Part shown: positions 14,539 through 22,541 of the stretch, piece after piece
How positions within the stretch are numbered: the stretch's first letter is position 1
Layout: each line of letters opens with the position of its first letter
From: an uncultured Nitrospira sp.
GTDB taxonomy: Bacteria > Nitrospirota > Nitrospiria > Nitrospirales > UBA8639
DNA: 30,798 nt
Assembly (NCBI GenBank): GCA_902500695.1
Contig: CABVRQ010000048.1
Coordinates: forward strand, 1-30,798
Direction of reading: 5' to 3'
The notes under the pieces: generated by a model
The model's input: the letters and a program-made list of their open reading frames with translations, nothing else
Database searches by the model: none
What the model was told of the DNA's origin: nothing
Made by a program: the position numbers and the translations under genes

Positions 14539-15434
14539 AGGCGAAATCGCAACGATCCATAGATGGTGGTCAGGGTCCCCAGGCACCCTAATAGGATGCC
14601 TCCTGCAATCAAAATGAGTGAAAGGGGAAGAGGGAAAAACTCCAATGCGGAGGAAAATCCCCCAAACACGCTCAATCCCTGGGTCTTATGCGTGAACAGT
14701 TCAAACCCGCCACGTAAGAATCCTAAGGCCATACCGGCTCCGGCAGCTCCTAAGATGGCTCCTTCGATGAGATAGGGAATACTAATAAAAAGACTCGTTG
14801 CCCCGATTAACCGCAAAATTTCAATTTCCTGCTGTCTGGTATGAAAAGCCAGTTGCACGGTAATCGCAATGATGGTGACGGACGCTAAGGCCAAAATGCT
14901 CCCAACCACTAATGCGCCGAACTCCATATAGGCGATGATGAGCGTCAGGCGCTCGATCCAATCTCGATTATACCGAACGCGATCGATATCGGGATGATGT
15001 TCGAGCCGATTGACCAGATTGGCAATCATATCTGTGGTTGGAGTCTTGGCGGCCATGGTCAAGACCAATGATGCGGGAAACGGGCTCTCGCCAAGGCCTT
15101 CCAGGAGATAGACTTCTTCGGGAAATTGTTCTTTGAATTCCGTTAACGCGTCTTGCTTTGAAATAAAGGTGAGGGAGTCCACGGTTGGATCAGTTTTGAG
15201 GCCCTGTTGTAAGTCACGAAGCTTGCCAGATTCAATGTCACTCTTGGGATAGACGATGATCTGAATAGTGTGTTGAACCTGTCCCAACAGATTATGGACG
15301 TTATGATAGAGGAGGAGAAAGATGCCAAAGCTGGTCAGCGTGAACGCCGTGGTGAGAATGCCAATCAGCGTGCTGGTCTGATGCGTGCGGAGGCTGGTAT
15401 AGGCTTCACGGATAAAATACCAGAGCCGTTTCAC
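14535..15434 (-). CDS. ftsX: Cell division protein FtsX
   Basis: A 299-residue inner-membrane protein. One membrane segment lies near residues 23-43 (LIGILTTAFTLTSFGIFLLL). A periplasmic domain of about 120 residues follows (VQHTIQIIVYPKSD to WIERL), and three further membrane segments include ALVVGSILALASVTIIAI and IPYLIEGAILGAAGAGMALG. The motif ARxQEIEILRLIGAT appears as TRQQEIEILRLIGATSLFI, typical of FtsX. It partners FtsE at the septum to control peptidoglycan hydrolysis. I chose the GTG at 15434 (MKRLWYF) because it overlaps the ftsE stop as GTGA and follows AAGGAG by 8 bases; the frame itself is open to 15470. Confidence 0.92.
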   Translation of the reverse strand: MKRLWYFIREAYTSLRTHQTSTLIGILTTAFTLTSFGIFLLLYHNVHNLLGQVQHTIQIIVYPKSDIESGKLRDLQQGLKTDPTVDSLTFISKQDALTEFKEQFPEEVYLLEGLGESPFPASLVLTMAAKTPTTDMIANLVNRLEHHPDIDRVRYNRDWIERLTLIIAYMEFGALVVGSILALASVTIIAITVQLAFHTRQQEIEILRLIGATSLFISIPYLIEGAILGAAGAGMALGFLRGGFELFTHKTQGLSVFGGFSSALEFFPLPLSLILIAGGILLGCLGTLTTIYGSLRFRL

Positions 15435-16099
15435 GTATAGGCTCCTTGATCGGATACGAGATGTCCGCAATCCAGTCGGAGGATTCTGCCATTCAATTGC
15501 TCCACAACCTGTCGATTGTGCGTGGCCATCATGACGGTTGTTCCACGGGTATTAATAGCTTTAAATAATGCCGCAATTTCGGTGGTCAGTTGGGGATCTA
15601 AATTGCCTGTCGGTTCGTCTGCCAAAAGAATGATGGGACTGTTCACAATCGCGCGGGCGATACACACGCGTTGCTGCTCTCCGGCAGAGAGCACAGAGGC
15701 AATAGTGCTGAGTTTATGGTCCATGCCAACCGCACGAAGGGCTTCCAGGACCTTTCGTCGTGATTCGAAGGATGACAAGCCACGAATAATGAGTGGGAGA
15801 GCCACATTTTCGGAGACCGTCCGCTGTGGGAGCAGCTTGAAGTCCTGAAGAACATACCCCATGGTTCGTCGATGGTAGGGGATATCGGATCCTCCGAGCC
15901 TGGCAATGTTGCGATTTTGGACGAGGATTTGGCCTTCATCAGGGTGTTCTGCTCCAAAAATAAGCTTGAGTAAGGTGGATTTGCCGGCTCCGCTTGGCCC
16001 TGTGAGTAACACACATTCGCCTTTTTCGATTCGCAGGGAAATATCTGAGAGCGCAAGGCAGCCATCGTAGTATTTGGTGACGTGGAATAATTGAATCAT
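15431..16099 (-). CDS. ftsE: Cell division ATP-binding protein FtsE
   Basis: A 222-residue ABC-type ATPase. Walker A is GPSGAGKST (34-42), the Q-loop is VLQDFKLL, the signature is LSAGEQQRV (137-145) and Walker B is ILLADEPTGNLDP (from 157), followed by the switch histidine in MMATHNRQ. FtsE specificity is supported by the HVTKYYDG start, the QDFKLLPQRTVSENVALPL segment typical of FtsE, and the adjacent ftsX. It is first in a four-gene operon with 4-base overlaps between the first three genes. An FNR/CRP-like palindrome lies about 33 bases upstream of its ATG. Confidence 0.94.
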   Translation of the reverse strand: MIQLFHVTKYYDGCLALSDISLRIEKGECVLLTGPSGAGKSTLLKLIFGAEHPDEGQILVQNRNIARLGGSDIPYHRRTMGYVLQDFKLLPQRTVSENVALPLIIRGLSSFESRRKVLEALRAVGMDHKLSTIASVLSAGEQQRVCIARAIVNSPIILLADEPTGNLDPQLTTEIAALFKAINTRGTTVMMATHNRQVVEQLNGRILRLDCGHLVSDQGAYT

Positions 16100-16131
16100 G
16101 CTATGTCATTGCCTGGGACTACACATGGCTT

Positions 16132-16145
16132 ATGATCTAGATCAA
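16132..16145. promoter_or_regulatory. FNR/CRP-type operator-like palindrome upstream of ftsE
   Basis: The sequence ATGATCTAGATCAA matches the FNR/DNR half-site scheme TTGAT-N4-ATCAA at nine of ten specified positions. The inner TGATCTAGATCA (16133-16144) is a perfect palindrome. It is centred about 39 bases upstream of the ftsE ATG, a position that would overlap the promoter or leader, so repression is as likely as activation. Assigned by pattern only. Confidence 0.4.
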
Positions 16146-16244
16146 ACCGGACCCTGGTTCTTTGGTGTAAGTAAACAACCTGAAGTAGCTGTCGACCGTT
16201 TATCTTCAGGAATTGGACCTTGTGTGGAGGCCAATCTCTTTAAT

Positions 16245-16631
16245 TTACCATTGCCAGTCGGAGCTGGAAACCTCAAAAGCCTGTTCCAGGTGAGTTAATT
16301 TCGGAGAACCCTGGGTGGTTCCTGTAATCAGGATAACATCAAACCGGCAAACTTGGTTGCTGAGACCATGTTGAGAAAGGTAATACGACGCCAATTTAAT
16401 GATTTGGCGTTTTTTGCGTGCATCAATGGCATAGGGGGCGCCCCCGAATTGATCGGTTCGTCGTCCCTTGACCTCAATAAACACGAGTGTGTCATGGTGT
16501 CGTGCAATGAGATCCAATTCTCCGCCACCTACTCGCAGATTTCGCTCAAGAATCCGGTACCCTTTTTTTCGAAGCCATTCCTCTGCTAATTCTTCCGCTG
16601 ATCGCCCAAACTGCTGAGAGGGCGTCGTCAT
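16245..16631 (-). CDS. UPF0102 (YraN) family nuclease-like protein
   Basis: A 128-residue protein of the YraN family, which has a Holliday-junction-resolvase/restriction-endonuclease-like fold. SAEELAEEWLRKKGYRILERN opens the domain. GGGELDLIARHHDTLVFIEVKGR supplies the E-D-ExK pattern of this nuclease superfamily, and AIDARKKRQIIKLASYYL and CRFDVILITG complete the family signature. The biological role is unsettled. ATG at 16631 overlaps the rnhB stop as ATGA, which fixes the start; the frame extends upstream to 16694 only through rnhB. The rnhB-yraN order is widely conserved. Confidence 0.9.
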   Translation of the reverse strand: MTTPSQQFGRSAEELAEEWLRKKGYRILERNLRVGGGELDLIARHHDTLVFIEVKGRRTDQFGGAPYAIDARKKRQIIKLASYYLSQHGLSNQVCRFDVILITGTTQGSPKLTHLEQAFEVSSSDWQW

Positions 16632-17281
16632 GTGAGCGAGGACACATTCAGACAGGCTTGGACAGGTCGGAAGCTTCGTCGATGTCCAGGGCAAGGGCCG
16701 TACTGATGTAATCGTCGGAGATGTTCCTGTGTGGGATACCCTTTGTGGAGGTGAAATTGATACTGAGGAAAGCGTTCGTGGTAGGTGATCATCATGCGAT
16801 CTCTGGATACTTTGGCCAGGATGGATGCAGCGGCAATCGATCGGGAAAGCAGGTCGCCCTTGATGACCGGTCGTTGAGGGACAGAAACGGTAGGGAGGTG
16901 CAGGGCATCAAGGAGGAGATAATCAGGGGTAATGGCCAAGCGGGTGAGAGCCCGGCAGCAGGCCAATCGTGTGGCGCCCAGGATGTTCAGTTCGTCAATC
17001 TCCTGCTCTGATGCCAGTCCAATGGCCCAAGCGATGGCCCTGGTGGTAATGGCCTCATATAAGACCTCGCGTTGTTGTTCAGCCAGCAGCTTGGAGTCGT
17101 CGAGAAGGACCGGTGCCCAACGACGGGGAAGGATCACTATTGCGGCGACCACCGGCCCGGCCAAAGGACCGCGGCCAGCCTCATCCAGCCCTGCAATACG
17201 CCGATATCCACGAGCTCTGGCCGCTTGTTCAAAAAAGTCTGTCGGACCCGCACCCGTCAATGAGGGAGAGTCGGTTGGCAA
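16628..17281 (-). CDS. rnhB: Ribonuclease HII
   Basis: A 217-residue enzyme that nicks RNA in RNA:DNA hybrids and removes single ribonucleotides from DNA. IAGLDEAGRGPLAGPVVAA holds the first catalytic Asp-Glu pair. LLDDSKLLAEQQRE, YLLLDALHLP (third Asp) and IKGDLLSRSIAAASILAKVSRDRMM (fourth Asp) are all present, and PQYQFHLHKGYPTQEHLRRL closes the domain. The likely start is TTG at 17281, with no strong ribosome site; an internal TTG (MTGAGP) is an alternative. It lies 25 bases after rplS and is translationally coupled to yraN. Confidence 0.94.
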   Translation of the reverse strand: MPTDSPSLTGAGPTDFFEQAARARGYRRIAGLDEAGRGPLAGPVVAAIVILPRRWAPVLLDDSKLLAEQQREVLYEAITTRAIAWAIGLASEQEIDELNILGATRLACCRALTRLAITPDYLLLDALHLPTVSVPQRPVIKGDLLSRSIAAASILAKVSRDRMMITYHERFPQYQFHLHKGYPTQEHLRRLHQYGPCPGHRRSFRPVQACLNVSSLT

Positions 17282-17306
17282 TGAAAGGTGAGCCCTTTCT
17301 CCTGCG

Positions 17307-17762
17307 TTATTCCGCTACTTCCGTGGGTTTCGATTCACCGGACTCAGGGACCTCCACTGCCGCAGCATTTTTCACGGTTTTGGGTGAACGCGAAAACTCC
17401 CGTTCTGAAATTTTAGCGGCTTTACCTTTTTTGTCTCGAAGGTAATAGAGCTTTGCCCGCCGGACTTGACCTTTTCTGATCACTTCGATGCCAGCCAGAT
17501 TAGGAGAGTGAAGGGGAAAAATTCGCTCAACTCCGACGCCAAATGAAATCTTTCGAACGGTAAAATTCTCACACACTTTACGGCCTTTGCGGGCGATCAC
17601 GAGTCCTTCAAACACCTGAATGCGTTCTTTGGCCTCTTCCTTCTTTTTTCCGTATTGCCGTTCTTCGACGACGCGCACTTTGACTCTGACCGTGTCACCT
17701 ATTTCAAAAAACGGCACAGTTCCCTGTGCTAACGATTGCTCTAAACGCTCCAACAGATTCAT
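17307..17762 (-). CDS. rplS: 50S ribosomal protein L19
   Basis: A 151-residue L19. FEIGDTVRVKVRVVEE, RIQVFEGLVIARKG, FTVRKISFGVGVERIFPLHSPN and VIRKGQVRRAKLYYLRDKKGKAAKI are diagnostic. It contributes to the 30S-50S interface. The last 30 or so residues (from SPKTVKNAA) are a Glu/Pro/Ala-rich tail beyond the usual L19 length of about 115. The ATG has a strong AAGGAGG ribosome site. It follows trmD by 15 bases, the standard neighbour. Confidence 0.97.
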   Translation of the reverse strand: MNLLERLEQSLAQGTVPFFEIGDTVRVKVRVVEERQYGKKKEEAKERIQVFEGLVIARKGRKVCENFTVRKISFGVGVERIFPLHSPNLAGIEVIRKGQVRRAKLYYLRDKKGKAAKISEREFSRSPKTVKNAAAVEVPESGESKPTEVAE

Positions 17763-17777
17763 GAGAGTCTCCCTCCT

Positions 17778-18542
17778 TCAAGGTCTCGTCGTACGACCGG
17801 ACGTCGAGGTATAGTTGTGTTCAATCTCTTCCAATAACTGACGATCTTCACTGCTCCAAGTATGATGGTCTAATAAGTCTGGCCGTTTCAGCAGCGTCTG
17901 ACGTAACGATTCCTTCCGGCGCCAGCGGCGAACCGCTTCATGGTTGCCGGACAGTAAAATGTCGGGAACCGACATCCCTCGAATTTCAACAGGTTTGGTG
18001 AAATGAGGAAAATCTAATAGGGATTCCACAAAAGACTCTCGTTGAGCCGAATGTGGATCACCAAGTACTCCAGGTATGAGACGCATGGCCGCATCAATCA
18101 TCACGAGTGCAGCCAATTCACCACCTGTCAGCACATAATCCCCAAGGGAGATTTCTTCAACCCGTAAATGTGTCCGCACCCGTTCGTCAATTCCCTCATA
18201 GTGCCCACAAATAAATAGCAACGGGCGAGTATCCTGGCTGAAATCGTGCGCGAGGCCATGAGAAAACCGGATGCCCTGTGGCGAAGGGATAATGATGCGT
18301 ATGTCATCCAGGTCCTCTGTTATCCGGTCAATGGCTTGAAAAATCGGTTCGGCCTTCATGACCATCCCGCCGCCGCCGCCATAGGGCGTATCATCGGCGG
18401 TCCGATGCGGATTATCGGTATAGTCTCGAAGGTTGTGAACGTTGAGCGTGAGCAACCCCTTATCCCGGGCGCGTTTCATGATGCTCTGTGAACTCACAGA
18501 GTGAATCAACTCAGGAAACAATGTCAAAACATCACAACGCAT
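17778..18542 (-). CDS. trmD: tRNA (guanine37-N1)-methyltransferase TrmD
   Basis: A 254-residue SPOUT (knotted) methyltransferase that makes m1G37 in tRNAs with G36, preventing frameshifts. CDVLTLFPELI opens the protein. PYGGGGGMVMKAEPI, ICGHYEGIDERV and SLGDYVLTGGELAAL are the SAM-binding knot motifs, and LLSGNHEAVRRWRR belongs to the C-terminal domain. I use the ATG at 18542 (MRCDVL), which aligns with family N-termini; an ATG at 18551 (MPRMRC) is equally plausible by spacing. Either start overlaps the rimM stop slightly, consistent with coupling. Confidence 0.96.
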   Translation of the reverse strand: MRCDVLTLFPELIHSVSSQSIMKRARDKGLLTLNVHNLRDYTDNPHRTADDTPYGGGGGMVMKAEPIFQAIDRITEDLDDIRIIIPSPQGIRFSHGLAHDFSQDTRPLLFICGHYEGIDERVRTHLRVEEISLGDYVLTGGELAALVMIDAAMRLIPGVLGDPHSAQRESFVESLLDFPHFTKPVEIRGMSVPDILLSGNHEAVRRWRRKESLRQTLLKRPDLLDHHTWSSEDRQLLEEIEHNYTSTSGRTTRP

Positions 18543-19074
18543 ACGTGGCATCCCACCATTCACGTGAGGTTAACCGTAAAACCTTACCGGGGATATCTAC
18601 CATGGCAATGGTTCGCCGACTGGCAGGGACCAGAATTTCACGATCCTCATTTCGAATCACAAACACATGATGTTGGGGATATTCCAACACTTCTTCTAAT
18701 GTTCCTAAGGATTGTCCCTCTGCATCCTCAACCCTGAGACCGATTAATTCAAACTGATAAAACGTATCCGTGTCCCTGGGAAGGTTATGGTTTTCTGGAA
18801 TCTTAATCCAGGCCCCTCGGTACAGGGCAGCGGTTTCCGGTGTCGAAAACGCTGAAAGTCCTAAAATCACCCCCTGGTTGATTTGCCGAACCGAGGTGAC
18901 CAGGGTTTCCAGTGACCTCCCATCTGGAAGGGCCAGTGTCACCGTCTCTAATCCTTCAAACCGCCCAGGAACGTCCGACAGCGATTCAATACGGACTTCC
19001 CCACGGACGCCGAACGGTTTGAGAATTCGGCCAATGGTCACCATGGAAGACTGTGATGGCTCAGGAACATCCAT
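18532..19074 (-). CDS. rimM: Ribosome maturation factor RimM
   Basis: A 180-residue protein with an N-terminal RimM beta-barrel (TIGRILKPFGVRGEVRIESLSD) and a PRC-barrel C-terminus (FYQFELIGLRVEDAEGQSLG, VFVIRNEDREILVPA, VDIPGKVLRL). It binds S19 and assists 30S head assembly. The ATG at 19074 lacks a clear ribosome site; MVTIGR ten codons later is an alternative start. The 91-base gap to rpsP is where many genomes place a small KH-domain gene, which is absent here. Confidence 0.95.
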   Translation of the reverse strand: MDVPEPSQSSMVTIGRILKPFGVRGEVRIESLSDVPGRFEGLETVTLALPDGRSLETLVTSVRQINQGVILGLSAFSTPETAALYRGAWIKIPENHNLPRDTDTFYQFELIGLRVEDAEGQSLGTLEEVLEYPQHHVFVIRNEDREILVPASRRTIAMVDIPGKVLRLTSREWWDATYAL

Positions 19075-19164
19075 AATTTAGCCAAAAGTCCTGTCGCATC
19101 CCCAAAAGACTCTTTGCTGGATGCCACAGGGCAACATCTCTCCCATTACCCTGATATGCCGAGA

Positions 19165-19443
19165 CTATTTTGCTGGGACTTGCTTGGATTCCCGAAAGGC
19201 CTTCAAGATACCGGTTTGTCGTAATAATCCCCTGACGGAATCAGTGGGTTGAGCCCCATTTTGAAGCCAATTTAACACCCGATCTTCTTTAAATGACGCC
19301 TTATCGCTTTCCTTGAGGGGGTCATAGGTCCCAATGACCTCAAGGAACCGACCGTCTCGCGGCATGCGGGCATCGGCTGCCACTACTCGATAAAATGGCC
19401 GTTTATGCCGGCCCACGCGTGTAAGTCGCAAATGTACTGCCAC
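19165..19443 (-). CDS. rpsP: 30S ribosomal protein S16
   Basis: A 92-residue S16: VHLRLTRVGRHKRPFYRVVAADAR, RDGRFLEVIGTYDP, RVLNWLQNGAQPTDSVRGLL. The start is decided by the ribosome site: AGGAG is only one base from an in-frame TTG at 19449 but about seven from the GTG at 19443, and the GTG yields MAVHLRL, matching S16 N-termini. It lies about 60 bases downstream of ffh. Confidence 0.97.
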   Translation of the reverse strand: MAVHLRLTRVGRHKRPFYRVVAADARMPRDGRFLEVIGTYDPLKESDKASFKEDRVLNWLQNGAQPTDSVRGLLRQTGILKAFRESKQVPAK

Positions 19444-19502
19444 TGGCAATCTCCTCTATCGTGAATATGAATGAATGAAAAAACTCAGGAGACTTTAAAT
19501 TC

Positions 19503-20891
19503 TTACCGGGCATGGATAGCCCGGCGGATCAGCTTCCCGCGCTTTTTTCCTTTTCCCATCCCCATTTGCCCTCCGACCAGGGACTTCATCATGCGTCGGG
19601 CATCCAAAAATTGCTTAATGAGCCGATTGACCTCTGGAACGGATGTTCCGCTGCCTTTGGCCACACGCTTCTTGCGATTCCCATTTAAAATCGTATGATC
19701 CCGTCTTTCCCGCGGGGTCATCGAATCGATAATGGCCACAACCCGTTTCATTTCTTTTTCGGGCACTTGAGCATTCCCGGCAGCGCCGGAACCCATCATC
19801 GTTTTAATTTTTTGCCCGCCTGGGAGCATGTCTAGAATTTGATCGAATGACCCTAATTTATTCACCTGTTTGATCTGATCACGAAAATCTTCCAACGTGA
19901 GAGTATTACTCGACACCTTTTTTTGCAATGCGACCGCTTGTTCTTGCGAAAAGCTCTCCTGGGCTTTCTCAATCAAGGTCAGCACATCACCCATGCCGAG
20001 AATACGGGAGGCCATCCGGTCGGGATAAAAGGGCTCTAATGCATCAAGCTTTTCCCCGATACCGAGGAATTTAATAGGTTTGCCTGTCGCCGCGCGGATC
20101 GAGAGCACTGCTCCGCCGCGGGCATCGCCCTCGACTTTCGTTAAAATGACGCCAGTGAGACCGAGGGTCTGGTTAAAGCGTTCGGCGACAGAAACCGCTT
20201 CCTGGCCGGTCATGGAGTCGGCGATTAACAAAACTTCCTGTGGTTGAACCCCTGTCTGGATATCAACCAATTCCTGCATCAATTCTTCATCGATCTGCAA
20301 TCGACCGCCGGTATCCAAGAGCACCACATCATATCCGTGTTCCCGTCCACGGGCGACTCCATCCAGACAGGTTTGTAGGGCCTGGGCGCCAGGTTGACCT
20401 TCGTTTGTCCCACGATGGACTGGAATATCCAGGTCAGTTCCCAGCGAGGCCAGCTGATCTCCTGCGGCAGGGCGACGGGGATCGGCTGCGACCAACAAGA
20501 CCCGCTTGCCTTCAGTTTTAAAATAATTGGCGAGTTTCCCGGTAGTGGTGGTCTTTCCTGAGCCTTGCAATCCGACCATCATGATGACGGTAGGGGGTTG
20601 TGACGAGAGATGAAGGGCGCTTTGTTCATGTCCGAGAAGGTCCCGCATCTCCTCCCAGACCACTTTCACGACTTGATGGGCGGGTGTGAGACTTTTCAGG
20701 ATTTCCTGACCAACGGCCTTTATCCGAACGTTCTCAATGAAATCCTTTACGATCTTGAAATTGACGTCGGCTTCCAGCAGGGCCAGGCGCACCTCTTTCA
20801 AGGCATCGTTAATGTTCTCTTCAGTTAGAACGGCCTGGCCGCGTAACTGCTTGAAAACTTTTTCGATTTTCTCTGTCAGCGTTGTAAACAT
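19503..20891 (-). CDS. ffh: Signal recognition particle protein Ffh (SRP54)
   Basis: A 462-residue GTPase that binds signal peptides and 4.5S RNA and targets membrane proteins co-translationally. The N domain starts MFTTLTEKIEKVFKQLRGQ. The G domain has GLQGSGKTTTTGKLA (G1), DTGGRLQIDEELM (G3) and TKVEGDARGGAVLS (G4/G5). The C-terminal M domain carries SMTPRERRDH and GSGTSVPEVNRLIKQF, with methionines near the end (RRMMKSLVGGQMGMGKGKK). Length and order are standard. It is first in the ffh-rpsP-rimM-trmD-rplS-rnhB-yraN operon and has a good promoter directly upstream. Confidence 0.97.
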   Translation of the reverse strand: MFTTLTEKIEKVFKQLRGQAVLTEENINDALKEVRLALLEADVNFKIVKDFIENVRIKAVGQEILKSLTPAHQVVKVVWEEMRDLLGHEQSALHLSSQPPTVIMMVGLQGSGKTTTTGKLANYFKTEGKRVLLVAADPRRPAAGDQLASLGTDLDIPVHRGTNEGQPGAQALQTCLDGVARGREHGYDVVLLDTGGRLQIDEELMQELVDIQTGVQPQEVLLIADSMTGQEAVSVAERFNQTLGLTGVILTKVEGDARGGAVLSIRAATGKPIKFLGIGEKLDALEPFYPDRMASRILGMGDVLTLIEKAQESFSQEQAVALQKKVSSNTLTLEDFRDQIKQVNKLGSFDQILDMLPGGQKIKTMMGSGAAGNAQVPEKEMKRVVAIIDSMTPRERRDHTILNGNRKKRVAKGSGTSVPEVNRLIKQFLDARRMMKSLVGGQMGMGKGKKRGKLIRRAIHAR

Positions 20892-20936
20892 GAAAAGGGA
20901 TCCAATGGAAAATACACCATTTTAAGCAAACCCAAG

Positions 20937-20966
20937 ACAATAGGGAAGAAACCCATCATCTGTCAA
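20937..20966 (-). promoter_or_regulatory. Sigma-70-like promoter for the ffh-yraN operon
   Basis: On the minus strand a perfect TTGACA (20961-20966) and TATTGT (20937-20942) stand 18 bases apart, about 45 bases upstream of the ffh ATG. This is among the best promoter matches in the window and fits a constitutively expressed translation operon. Confidence 0.55.
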
Positions 20967-21595
20967 GAAAAATGACGTTCGAGAGATGGCATGATAGGCG
21001 GGCAATGCAACCCAAAGAAAGAATTTATAGCGTTTTTACTTTCAATGAAGACGTTTCAGAAATCCCTCGCCCTTACAAGGCTTGGTCCGAGGAGGAGCAA
21101 ACGGACGGACGGGGTGAGGGTGAATGGTACATTTTGATGTTTATAGTCATTCCAAAAAACTTCCGGTGTGTTCGGAGCAAAGCCATGCCTGCTTCCACCC
21201 ACACCTTACTTACTGGGAATGATGTGAATATACGAAAGATGCCGGGTTTCGGCCCGGCAGCCGAGGCCCTTTTGTTTCGGCAAAAGGCCCCAAAACCATT
21301 GACGCCCCGTCCGGCCGCATCGGATGAGACGAACGCAGGTCTCGGGAGGGCGGGCCAACTCGCTGTGCTCAAACAGGGCCCGCCTGTTGATGGGAGCGTT
21401 CGCCTCTGGGACCGGACGGCAGGAGTCGGAGAATGGAAGAAATAGAGACGACAGGGAATTCCATATTACAAGGTAATCTATACTGGCTCACCTCAAAGAC
21501 AGGAATGCTTGGGAAATTATTTGGAATCACAATCTATAAGGAGGGAAATCTATCACGATATAGAACTCATTGGGAGGCGATACCATCCCTACGAT
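20967..21595. other. Gene-poor stretch with stacked inverted repeats
   Basis: No open frame here looks like a protein: the longest run through the repeats and have no family pattern. The sequence is instead made of inverted repeats. CCCTCGCCC (21064-21072) faces GGGTGAGGG; TCATTCC (21147-21153) faces GGAATGA (21216-21222); and a GC-rich block follows from 21241 (described separately). Similar palindromes recur between genes in many bacterial genomes. The part after 21421 shows nothing recognisable. Confidence 0.5.
21241..21420. repeat. GC-rich compound palindromic element
   Basis: Two hairpins share the loop TTTCGG: GCCGGG (21241-21246) with CCCGGC (21253-21258), and GGCC(C)TTTTG (21265-21274) with CAAAAGGCC (21281-21289). 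They are followed by a nested cruciform: CCGTCCGG (21307-21314) with CCGGACGG (21412-21419), CGAACGC (21330-21336) with GCGTTCG (21396-21402), and GGCGGGCC (21349-21356) with GGCCCGCC (21377-21384). The apex loop contains CTCGCTGTGCTC. The layered symmetry is visible directly; that it is a dispersed REP/MITE-like repeat is inferred, since only one copy is in the window. Confidence 0.6.
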
Positions 21596-22349
21596 TTAAA
21601 AATCAGGAGGAAGCCCGGATTGCAGTCTCACCGGGGCAAAGCCTTCGGTCAGGGGAGTGGCGTATTGGTCGTCGGTGCCGGCGGATTTAATGCCCCATTC
21701 TTTGGGTTTCACGAATTGCGTGCGGTCCACCACCACCGCATCGTCGGTTGTGCCAGGCATCAGTCGAGCGGTTTTGACCGCAAAGGCCACATAGCGGTCG
21801 CCAGACACCGTCAATTCTTTGCCCGTGATCTTTTTATAAACCACGCTCCCCTCAACTTCCACGGGCAGGTTCGCGGCAGCCCCCACCTTAAGAGAAGGAG
21901 CCACCTCTTTCCCCTCTTCTGCCACCACGTTTAGAGACTTGGCTCGAAATACTTCGTAGGCCACATAAGGAGTCAGACCACGCTTGTCCCATTCCCGCAT
22001 TTTGGCCCGGAAAAACTGTGAATCCTTCCGGATCAAAAACTTTTCCAGACTCGCCACCTTGGGTGAAGGGTAAGCCCGTGTTCGGAAGGCCGATTTCATT
22101 GACGGCAAGCACGAGGAAGTCTTTGTGCCGGTCCTTCGAGATTGAAACGGTCTTATCAGCCTCTTCGGGCGGTGGCGAGCCTTGTCTGAATAGCGGCTTG
22201 GGAAAAATTTTGTCAAAAAATGTCTGAACGCATCCGGTCCGAACTCCCAGGCAGTTCAAGGCGATAGTCCCTACAAAGATCCGTTGATTGGACCACTGTG
22301 AAACTGCTTGTGTCTTTTGAGTATGAACTCTAGGCTGAAGTCGAGTCAT
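21596..22349 (-). pseudogene. Frameshifted gene for an exported protein of unknown function
   Basis: Two minus-strand frames join into one plausible protein of about 250 residues. The first frame starts at ATG 22349, has a hydrophobic segment (IFVGTIALNCLGVRTGC, possibly a signal with a lipobox-like Cys) and runs through DKTVSISKDRHKDFLVLAVNEIGLPNTGLPF to GGESGK. The second frame continues with FLIRKDSQFFRAKMREWDKRGLTPYVAYEVFRAKSLNVV and ends SGLPPDF. The switch lies in the homopolymers GGAAAAGTTTTTGATC (about 22032-22048); dropping one A restores GKFLIRKD. No family is recognised. It could be a genuine pseudogene or a sequencing error. It is divergent from the DUF748 gene. Confidence 0.6.
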
Positions 22350-22541
22350 CGGTTGGTTGGGATGCTTGATGGGTAATGGAACCGGCCCATTTAAAAGACA
22401 TGTCCATATCATAAATTGATGGCAAGCTTTTTTAGAGGTGTGTTTGGGGTCCCTAGATGATGAACTGATATGATACAGTGGAGATGCTTTTTGTTTTTCT
22501 TGCAAGATGTCCTTTTTTTACTTCAAACCTTATAAAGTTCT

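Noticed and set aside
21433..21690. 85-codon plus-strand frame after the palindromic element
   Set aside because: No domain pattern, and it overlaps the end of the frameshifted gene on the opposite strand.
22500..22536. TTGCAA and TATAAA as a promoter for the DUF748 gene
   Set aside because: The two elements are 25 bases apart, too far for a sigma-70 promoter, and the TATAAA lies only five bases from the start codon.
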